Source: Aquibacillus kalidii
GTDB taxonomy: Bacteria; Bacillota; Bacilli; Bacillales; Amphibacillaceae
Direction: 5' to 3'
DNA length: 64,000 nt
NCBI RefSeq assembly: GCF_014280935.1
Contig: NZ_JACLZI010000064.1
Coordinates: 1-64,000, forward strand
Shown here one piece after another: positions 44,120 to 50,490 of the stretch (position 1 is its first letter; every line of letters begins with the position of its first letter). The notes below the pieces were generated by a model. It did not search any database, had not been told where the DNA came from, and saw nothing but the letters and a program-made list of their open reading frames with translations. Position numbers and translations under genes: made by a program.

Positions 44120-45512
44120 ATGCGTGCCCCCCTTTTCCATCGAACGGATCGGCTGTGTGATGTGTATCTTGCGTTTCTTCTACTGGACCCTTTTTTATAA
44201 CTCGAATAAATAAGTATGCCATTACAATCGCGAGAAGTAAGTAAATAGCACTAAAAGTGATTAATGAAAACAAAACTTGACCAGCACTTACATTTGGTGA
44301 GACAGCGTCAGCGGTTGTCATGTAGCCAAAAACCACCCAAGGCTGACGGCCTATTTCTGTCATAATCCACCCAGTTGCACTTCCGATAAGTGGTAAGAAA
44401 ATTGCTGGAACCATCAGTTTTAAATATTTTTTACTTGTCTCTAACCTACCCCTTAACGCTTGAATCGCTCCAAACAATGCTAGTACGATCATTAGACCTC
44501 CGCTTATGATCATAATACGAAAACTCCAAAAGGTTGTTTTGACAGGTGGGATATAATTCCCTTCCCCATACTTCTCTTCATAACGAGATTGCAGGGTATT
44601 CATCCCTTCTACTACACCACTAAACTTACTATAAGATAAATAGCTCAAAAGGTAAGGAACCTTAATTTCAGCAGAATTTTCTTTGTTCTCCGTGTCAATT
44701 AGGGCAGCCAACGTCCAAGGTGCAGGATCAGCACTGTCATTCCATAGACCTTCGCTTGCCGCCATCTTCATCGGTTGTGTTTTTACCAGATATTGCGCTT
44801 GGTAATGACCAGTAAACGCAATTCCCATTCCCGAAACAACAGCCACTATCATGCCGATAAGAAATGATTTTTTAAAGAATTCTACCTCTTGTTTTTTAAG
44901 TAATTTGAATGCACTCACACCTGTTAACAAAAAGGCACCTGTTGCAAACGAACCGAATACAGTATGAGGAAATTCCACTAAAACTTGCGGATTAGTAATT
45001 AACGCAAAGAAGTCGTTCATTTCAGCACGGCCATTGTTAATTTCAAAGCCTACTGGATGCTGCATAAATGAGTTTGCAGCTAAAATCCAAAATGCAGAAA
45101 TAATAGTGCCTAATGATACTAACCAAATACATAAAAGATGAACTTTTTTAGATAAACGATCCCAACCAAAAATCCATAATCCGATAAATGTTGATTCCAT
45201 AAAAAAGGCAAGCAACGCTTCCACTGCTAAAGGAGCCCCAAACACATCTCCTACAAATCTAGAATAGTTAGACCAGTTCATTCCAAATTGAAACTCTTGT
45301 AAAATACCTGTAACCACTCCAACTGCAAAATTAATTAAAAATAGTTGTCCCCAGAATTTAGCCATTTTTTTGTACATTTCATTACCTTTAAAAACATAAA
45401 GAGTTTCCATAATAGCTATTAAGAATACTAATCCAATCGATAATGGTACAAAAATAAAGTGAAATAGTGTTGTTGAAGCAAATTGAATCCTTGATAACAT
45501 GACTGCATCCAT
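44109..45512 (-). CDS. cydA: cytochrome bd oxidase subunit I
   Basis: A 467-residue quinol oxidase subunit with nine helices and heme ligand regions 'RIQFASTTLFHFIFVPLSIG' (His near 18), 'PHTVFGSFATGAF' (second His) and 'GWIMTEIGRQPWVV' (the GRQPW motif). It has the short Q-loop form found in Firmicutes. It reduces oxygen with high affinity. AGGAGG precedes the ATG. First gene of cydABDC; the upstream dyad at 45626-45641 suggests oxygen/NADH-dependent control. Confidence 0.93.
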   Translation of the reverse strand: MDAVMLSRIQFASTTLFHFIFVPLSIGLVFLIAIMETLYVFKGNEMYKKMAKFWGQLFLINFAVGVVTGILQEFQFGMNWSNYSRFVGDVFGAPLAVEALLAFFMESTFIGLWIFGWDRLSKKVHLLCIWLVSLGTIISAFWILAANSFMQHPVGFEINNGRAEMNDFFALITNPQVLVEFPHTVFGSFATGAFLLTGVSAFKLLKKQEVEFFKKSFLIGMIVAVVSGMGIAFTGHYQAQYLVKTQPMKMAASEGLWNDSADPAPWTLAALIDTENKENSAEIKVPYLLSYLSYSKFSGVVEGMNTLQSRYEEKYGEGNYIPPVKTTFWSFRIMIISGGLMIVLALFGAIQALRGRLETSKKYLKLMVPAIFLPLIGSATGWIMTEIGRQPWVVFGYMTTADAVSPNVSAGQVLFSLITFSAIYLLLAIVMAYLFIRVIKKGPVEETQDTHHTADPFDGKGGHAYAK

Positions 45513-45625
45513 ACAAATCCTCCTTCATTCTGTTTACTTTATGTTCGCTTTTTCACATATGGATATGGAACAATTTAGTAATTTTTCATCTAACTATATT
45601 TTAGAACTCGTTATCAAAATCAATC

Positions 45626-45641
45626 TGTGATAAATATCACA
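45626..45641 (-). promoter_or_regulatory. Rex/Fnr-type palindrome upstream of cydA
   Basis: TGTGATAAATATCACA is a perfect TGTGA-N6-TCACA dyad about 115 bp upstream of the cydA start. With its flanks it also approximates the Rex consensus TTGTGA...TCACAA; Rex represses cydABCD in B. subtilis according to NADH/NAD ratio. Which protein binds cannot be told from sequence. Confidence 0.65.
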
Positions 45642-45667
45642 AAAACTAATATAACTGTTACAGACTT

Positions 45668-45696
45668 TTGACAATTTTGTAGACAAAAAGTATATA
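45668..45696 (+). promoter_or_regulatory. orphan near-consensus plus-strand promoter
   Basis: TTGACA (45668-45673), a 17-bp spacer and TATATA (45691-45696) form a near-perfect sigma-A promoter pointing right. No plus-strand ORF follows; a transcript would run antisense to the terminator and 3' end of the YpzI-like gene. It sits 30 bp from the cydA dyad. Confidence 0.55.
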
Positions 45697-45760
45697 AACT
45701 TAAGTTAGGTCGGGTTTATATGCTAATTATTCAAAAGAGATTGTGTTAAGTCGTTGCCTC

Positions 45761-45798
45761 AAAAAAATCCCCATTTACTCGTATAGTAAATGGGGATT
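45761..45798 (-). terminator. terminator of the YpzI-like gene
   Basis: AATCCCCATTTACT pairs perfectly with AGTAAATGGGGATT around 5 bp and is followed on the minus strand by a T run. The T run is absent on the plus side. Confidence 0.8.
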
Positions 45799-45810
45799 GC
45801 GTTATAAAGC

Positions 45811-45942
45811 TTATTTTCGTCGCTTGTTTGCTTGTTCTGGTGCCTCGACTCTTGTAGCACCACCGTAATCTAATCCTTGATCTCGATCGGATTCTACTCT
45901 TCCTGATTCGCGTAATTTTTTTTCTTGACGATCTTTTCCCAT
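45811..45942 (-). CDS. YpzI-like small basic protein, 43 residues
   Basis: It starts MGKDRQEKKLRESGRVESDR and ends ANKRRK: highly charged, no hydrophobic core, probably disordered. From memory it matches the YpzI family of Bacillus micro-proteins, whose role is unknown. The start is preceded by AAGGAG at 9 bp and the gene has its own terminator. Confidence 0.68.
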   Translation of the reverse strand: MGKDRQEKKLRESGRVESDRDQGLDYGGATRVEAPEQANKRRK

Positions 45943-46063
45943 CACAGACAACTCCTTTTTTCTAGTTTGAAGATTTTTTCTTCCTAACTAGTATGGAAAA
46001 GGAAAGCTATCTTGATACTTTAACAGGCAAAATTGCGATTATAATGTTTAACAGTCCAAGTCC

Positions 46064-46522
46064 CTAAAAGTCTACGTGAAGTATGTTATTAATTTCGTCT
46101 AATATCTCTTTATGTTTAGCCACAGATTTACTTGTCAGTTTAATTTTATTATCTTTCATGGTAGAAAAATAAAAATATCCTTCTTCATTTGCAAAAAACA
46201 CGTAAGTCGGCTTTCCAGTATGATCAGCCTTCCCCTCAATAAAACTAAACATATACGTGTTCTCACTTTTAATTTCTGTTAAAATCGTCGAACTATCCAT
46301 GTCTTCTATTTCTATATCTTCTATCTTATTGATTACTTCCGCTATTTGTTTTTCGTTTATTATTGTTTTAGATAATTCTTGTGATGAATCACTTTGAATT
46401 TTCTGTACAAAAAGTGTATTTGTTAGTTTACCCCTATCTATTTCAACCTTCATTTGAGAAGAATCTGAACAAGCAGACACAAATAAAAGGAAGAAAAGGG
46501 CTACTATTATCTTAACTCTCAC
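46064..46522 (-). CDS. hypothetical lipoprotein, 152 residues
   Basis: The signal peptide MRVKIIVALFFLLFVSAC ends in lipobox FVSAC, with Cys near residue 18. The mature part is polar with alternating strands and ends 'DEINNILHVDF'. No domain recognised. Expected to be anchored on the outer face of the membrane. Monocistronic. Confidence 0.7.
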   Translation of the reverse strand: MRVKIIVALFFLLFVSACSDSSQMKVEIDRGKLTNTLFVQKIQSDSSQELSKTIINEKQIAEVINKIEDIEIEDMDSSTILTEIKSENTYMFSFIEGKADHTGKPTYVFFANEEGYFYFSTMKDNKIKLTSKSVAKHKEILDEINNILHVDF

Positions 46523-46652
46523 CTATAACCATCCCCAAATTAAAATCAAAAAAGCTACCCTCATATATTACCATAGCTAGGGATACATAATCCTAGTTAA
46601 TTTGGGCTAATTTCGGTAAATACTAAATCTGTATCACTCTCCCTATAATCGT

Positions 46653-46695
46653 TCTCAAAATGATATTTGTTTAATCTCCAATTGAGATATATAAT
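46653..46695 (+). promoter_or_regulatory. promoter/operator of micro-ORF locus 1
   Basis: TTGTTT (46667-46672), 17 bp, and TATAAT (46690-46695). The spacer holds ATCTC-CAATT-GAGAT, and TCTCAAAATGA lies just upstream of the -35. The same elements occur at locus 2 (50167-50211), where the dyad is perfect. An unidentified repressor probably binds here. Confidence 0.68.
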
Positions 46696-46764
46696 AGTCA
46701 CATAACAAAGAAAGCGATTACATAAACACTTCAAGCTATGAAGGTTTATCAAGGGGGATCTACA

Positions 46765-46911
46765 ATGAGCCAAGTAGAACGTAATTACAAAATAGAACAC
46801 TTGTTGGAGAAAAACAAATTTAGTAAAGAAGTTGTTTTAGAGATGTCTGACGAACAGGTTGAATATTTCCACTGGCTCTATTTCGAGGAATCAGTATATG
46901 ACTTAATGTAA
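46765..46911 (+). CDS. micro-protein, 48 residues, paralogue 1 (BH0509-like)
   Basis: It starts MSQVERNYKIEHLLEKNKFS and contains 'MSDEQVEYFHWLYFEESVYDLM' split around 'HWL'. Soluble, acidic, two helices predicted. It loosely recalls the BH0509 family ('M+DEE...Y') from memory. A close paralogue lies at 50290-50436 with the same promoter and leader hairpin (AAACACTTC/GAAGGTTT) directly before the AAGGGGG ribosome binding site. Terminator follows. Function unknown. Confidence 0.75.
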   Translation: MSQVERNYKIEHLLEKNKFSKEVVLEMSDEQVEYFHWLYFEESVYDLM

Positions 46912-46919
46912 GGATAGAT

Positions 46920-46960
46920 AGAAACACTACCTCTAAAAGCAGGGTAGTGTTTCTTTTTTA
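46920..46960 (+). terminator. terminator of micro-ORF locus 1
   Basis: GAAACACTACC pairs with GGTAGTGTTTC around 11 bp, followed by TTTTTT. It lies 9 bp after the stop codon and faces the TetM-like gene. Confidence 0.85.
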
Positions 46961-46987
46961 TATCCAAGACTGTCATTAAACTTTCTT

Positions 46988-48943
46988 TTAACTAGAAATG
47001 TGCATTTCTTTTTCGGCTTGATCCCATGTAACTTTGTATCCATGTCCTTTTGCACAGAATATTGACGTAGATGTATAGGATGGGTCAGCATCTTTATCAT
47101 AGCCGATTCTTGCTATAACCTCTTGTGCATTATGGCATTGATCATACCCACCAAACCTTAGGGACAGAGCCCCTTTCCCTTGAGTAACAGAAGCAAATTC
47201 TGTACTATAATTCAGAAAGGTTGCGACAGGTACTTTTCCAGTAATCGTTACTTTATTTCCCTGCATATCCGGTTCCTTAAAAGTACCATAAGCTTGTTGA
47301 ATGTCCGACAGTACTCGACCCATATGATCTGTATCCACTCTGATCTTAAAATCGTAATATGGTTCTAGTAATAGATTGGTGGCTTGCTCTAGCCCTTGTC
47401 TTAATGCCCGAAAAGTAGCTTCTCTAAAATCACCACCAGAAGTATGTTTCGTATGCGCTCTACCAGTCAAGAGCGTTACCTTTACATCCATTAAGCTCGA
47501 GCCTGTTAATAGGCCATGGTGGTCACGTTCAAACAAGTGATGTCTGATAAGATTCTGGTTTCCAACTGTTAAGTCATGCGGATGACACTTACTTTCAAAA
47601 GTTATTCCACTTCCTCTTGATTGTGGTTCCATTAACAGGTGTACTTCTGCATAATGTTTTAAAGGTTCAAAGTGACCATAGCCCTTAATAGAATCAGCTA
47701 TTGTTTCCTTATACAAAATTTCCGGATCACCAAAGGAAATTTTATACCCAAACCGCTCTTCGACTATATGCTCGAGTACCTCTAGTTGAATAACGCCCAT
47801 CACCTTTATGTGAATCTCCTGAAGTTTTTCATCCCATATTACTTGTAAGGAAGGATCTTCCGCGTCTAATAGTTGAAAACAAGCATACACCTCTTTTATA
47901 TTCAAGCTTGGATCTACATTAATTTTAGTATGTAATGTAGGAATTAACTCAAAAAACGTTTTCCCATTCAAAAGGCCAATCCCATCCCCTACCGCCAGTT
48001 GAGATAACCCTAGCACTCCAAACAATTGTCCGGCTTCTACTTGAGTAACTGTTTCGTATTGATGTCCTTTATAAACCCTTAGTTGCGTTACCTTTTCCGT
48101 TACCTCATGTTCTCCGTGAAGATAATTAATTTCATCACGAACTCGAAGCGTACCACTTAATGCTTTTATGAATGTAATACGGTTGCCATTTTTATCGTGC
48201 CGTATCTTGTAGACGCGACCAGAAAAAACTTCATCTTCGGGATAATTGGTACTAGTTAATTGATCAAATGACTGAAAAAATTCCATAATCCCCTCATCAT
48301 TTAATGCTGATCCACTCCAACATGGAAAACAACGACTTTGATTTATTAGTTTCTTTAAGGTATGTAAGCCTAACATTTGATCAAAGTTTCCAGTCAAATA
48401 TTTATCCAAAAGCGTTTCATCACGCTCTGCGACGAACTCCGTTAATTGTTCATTCCATTTTTCTAGTATGGAATGATTGGTCATATTTATCATATCAATG
48501 GATAAGTCTGTACGAAGTTGATCTATCGTTTTTTCCACGTTAGCACCAACACGATCTGTCTTATTAATAAAGAAAAAGGTCGGGACCGCGTGCCTTCTCA
48601 ACAATTGCCAGATCGTTTCGGTATGTCCTTCAACCCCTTCAACTGCACTAACCATAACTATTGCGTAATCCATTATTTGAATGGTTCTTTCCATTTCAGG
48701 AGAAAAATCGACATGCCCGGGTGTATCTACTAAATAGTAAGTAGAATCTTGATAGGAGATAACTGCTTGATCAGCATATACTGTAATACCTCTAGCCTTT
48801 TCAATGTCATGATTATCTAAATAGGCACTTTGATGATCAACACGCCCTCTTTGACCAATGCTATTAGTATGATAAAGTAGTTGTTCAGCAAAGGTTGTTT
48901 TCCCTGCGTCGACATGCGCTAGAATACCTATTGTTTTTTTCAT
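46988..48943 (-). CDS. TetM-family / EF-G-like translational GTPase
   Basis: A 651-residue GTPase with G1 AHVDAGKTT (8-16), G2 'RGITV', G3 DTPGHVDF and G4 NKTD, then EF-G domains II-V, the size of tetracycline ribosomal protection proteins. The C-terminus 'STSIFCAKGHGYKVTWDQA' follows the pattern of a chromosomal EF-G-like branch rather than classic TetM, whose domain IV loop residues I cannot match here. It may protect or recycle ribosomes without conferring tetracycline resistance. Its own promoter region lies at 48944-49050; monocistronic. Confidence 0.8.
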   Translation of the reverse strand: MKKTIGILAHVDAGKTTFAEQLLYHTNSIGQRGRVDHQSAYLDNHDIEKARGITVYADQAVISYQDSTYYLVDTPGHVDFSPEMERTIQIMDYAIVMVSAVEGVEGHTETIWQLLRRHAVPTFFFINKTDRVGANVEKTIDQLRTDLSIDMINMTNHSILEKWNEQLTEFVAERDETLLDKYLTGNFDQMLGLHTLKKLINQSRCFPCWSGSALNDEGIMEFFQSFDQLTSTNYPEDEVFSGRVYKIRHDKNGNRITFIKALSGTLRVRDEINYLHGEHEVTEKVTQLRVYKGHQYETVTQVEAGQLFGVLGLSQLAVGDGIGLLNGKTFFELIPTLHTKINVDPSLNIKEVYACFQLLDAEDPSLQVIWDEKLQEIHIKVMGVIQLEVLEHIVEERFGYKISFGDPEILYKETIADSIKGYGHFEPLKHYAEVHLLMEPQSRGSGITFESKCHPHDLTVGNQNLIRHHLFERDHHGLLTGSSLMDVKVTLLTGRAHTKHTSGGDFREATFRALRQGLEQATNLLLEPYYDFKIRVDTDHMGRVLSDIQQAYGTFKEPDMQGNKVTITGKVPVATFLNYSTEFASVTQGKGALSLRFGGYDQCHNAQEVIARIGYDKDADPSYTSTSIFCAKGHGYKVTWDQAEKEMHISS

Positions 48944-49053
48944 CTATAGCCCCCCTAACCTTAGAGATTGTTCCGTGAAGTTATCTATATTATAATTTAA
49001 AGGTTGTTCGAATAAAATATATCGGTTTTATCTAACTACTAGTTTACCCTCAA

Positions 49054-49094
49054 TAAAAAAAAGCGTAGGGTTACTATAAATTGGCACCCTACGC
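49054..49094 (-). terminator. terminator of the aldo/keto reductase gene
   Basis: GCGTAGGGT pairs with ACCCTACGC around 14 bp, with an eight-base T run on the minus strand. It separates the reductase from the GTPase gene. Confidence 0.8.
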
Positions 49095-49112
49095 CTTTAT
49101 CCATGACTTTTT

Positions 49113-50045
49113 TCAAATAAACAAACGATCGATTTCCTCTATTTCTGCTTTTGATAACTGAACCTCTAAGGCTTTTAGATTACTGAGTACTTGGCCAGCG
49201 TTTTTAGCACCTGGAATCAAGGCATCTATTCCCTCACGCGTTAAATACCAAGCCAGTACAACATGAGCAACTTCTGCCTCATGTTTATCTGCTATTCGCT
49301 TAATTTGTTCCACCTTGTTCAAGTTCTGAATAAAGGCATTGCCTTGGAAATGAGGCATATCCTTCCGAAGGTCATCGAATGTCATTTCCTTCGTATATTT
49401 GCCTGCCAGTAATCCAGATGCTAACGGAAAATATGGAATAAAGGAAATGTCTTTTTCCACAGTATAAGGGAGCAGTTTTTGTTCTGCTTCACGCTGCAGT
49501 AAATTGTATTCACCTTGGAAAACATCGACATAGCCATCCTGATTTGCATCTTTCAACTGTTCAAGTGAAAAGTTTGATACGCCTATTGCCCTAATTTTAC
49601 CTTGCTCCTTTAAGCGGCTCAAAGCACCAACTGCCTCAGCCTTCGGAGTATCTTCATCAGGAAAGTGTATATAGAACAAATCAATGTAATCTGTTTGTAA
49701 ACGTTTCAAACTACCTTCTACGGCTTGCTTTAAAAACTCTGGTGAATTATCCATCACTAGTTCTTTACCAATCAGCTTATGCGAACCTTTTGTGGCAATT
49801 ATGACATCTTTTCGCTTACCTTCTTCTTTTATCACTTGTCCTACCAACTCTTCTGAACGCTCAGGTCCGTAAATGAAAGCTGTATCTAGAAAATTCATTT
49901 CATTATGTAATGCTGTTCGGACTAAATCTTTGCCAGCCTCTTCATTCAAGTTAGGATATAAATTATGACCACCAACAGCATTTGTCCCTAACCCAATCGG
50001 ATGAATTTGTAACTCCGACTTACCTAACTGTACCTTATTAACCAT
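49113..50045 (-). CDS. aldo/keto reductase
   Basis: A 310-residue NAD(P)H-dependent TIM-barrel enzyme. Catalytic residues are seen in '[13 protein letters not shown]' (Asp, Tyr), 'IIATKGS' (Lys) and 'FYIHFPD' (His). C-terminal '[21 protein letters not shown]' is the cofactor-binding segment. It resembles IolS/YhdN-type general reductases; substrate unknown. AAAGGAG stands 10 bp before ATG 50045. It lies between the two micro-ORF loci. Confidence 0.88.
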   Translation of the reverse strand: MVNKVQLGKSELQIHPIGLGTNAVGGHNLYPNLNEEAGKDLVRTALHNEMNFLDTAFIYGPERSEELVGQVIKEEGKRKDVIIATKGSHKLIGKELVMDNSPEFLKQAVEGSLKRLQTDYIDLFYIHFPDEDTPKAEAVGALSRLKEQGKIRAIGVSNFSLEQLKDANQDGYVDVFQGEYNLLQREAEQKLLPYTVEKDISFIPYFPLASGLLAGKYTKEMTFDDLRKDMPHFQGNAFIQNLNKVEQIKRIADKHEAEVAHVVLAWYLTREGIDALIPGAKNAGQVLSNLKALEVQLSKAEIEEIDRLFI

Positions 50046-50166
50046 CCATTAATCACTCCTTTTCCATTTTCACCCTCCATTTTAGAGCAATTGATAGGTG
50101 CCTGTCACCACCCGAGTTTTGTCGAACAGAAATAAATGTCTTTCTTGCATCACTTTTCCAAAAATC

Positions 50167-50211
50167 CATCTCGAAATGATATTTGTTTAATCTCATTTCG
50201 AGATGTATAAT
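50167..50211 (+). promoter_or_regulatory. promoter/operator of micro-ORF locus 2 with 13-bp perfect dyad
   Basis: CATCTCGAAATGA (50167-50179) and TCATTTCGAGATG (50193-50205) are perfect complements around 13 bp that contain the -35 TTGTTT (50183-50188). The second arm fills the 17-bp spacer up to TATAAT (50206-50211). A dimer bound here would occlude polymerase. Confidence 0.75.
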
Positions 50212-50289
50212 AAAAGTAAGAAAGATTGGTAAGCGATTACAAACTAAATAAACACTTCTTTCAAGGAAGGTTTATAAGGAGGATTTACG

Positions 50290-50436
50290 ATGAGCCAAAT
50301 AGAACGTAACTACAAAATTGAACACCTATTAGACTTTAAAAAATTTAACGAAGATGAAGTTCTATCAATGTCGGATGAACAAATTGAGTACTTCCACTGG
50401 CTCTATTTTGAAGAATCAGTTTATGACTTAATGTAA
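50290..50436 (+). CDS. micro-protein, 48 residues, paralogue 2 (BH0509-like)
   Basis: It starts MSQIERNYKIEHLLDFKKFN and shares the C-terminal 'YFHWLYFEESVYDLM' exactly with paralogue 1; about three quarters of residues are identical. Promoter, operator words, GCGATTACA leader and the AAACACTTC/GAAGGTTT hairpin are conserved too, so the whole transcription unit was duplicated. AAGGAGG precedes the ATG. Function unknown; stress or condition-specific repression is inferred from the operator. Confidence 0.75.
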   Translation: MSQIERNYKIEHLLDFKKFNEDEVLSMSDEQIEYFHWLYFEESVYDLM

Positions 50437-50443
50437 GAATAAT

Positions 50444-50490
50444 AAAACCCAGCTGGCACTGCCAAATAATTGGCAGTACTGCTGGGTTTT
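50444..50490. terminator. bidirectional terminator
   Basis: AAAACCCAGC...GGCACTGCCAA pairs with TTGGCAGTACTGC...TGGGTTTT, a stem of about 20 bp. It closes micro-ORF locus 2 (+) and the VWA operon (-), whose last stop codon it touches. Confidence 0.85.

Noticed and set aside
46597-46800. 67-codon minus-strand frame over micro-ORF locus 1
   Set aside because: It overlaps the conserved promoter, leader and start of a better-supported plus-strand gene.
46988-50045. Mobile resistance cassette bounded by the duplicated micro-ORF loci
   Set aside because: No transposase, integrase, terminal repeats or base composition shift; the flanking copies are diverged genes in direct orientation, not insertion ends.
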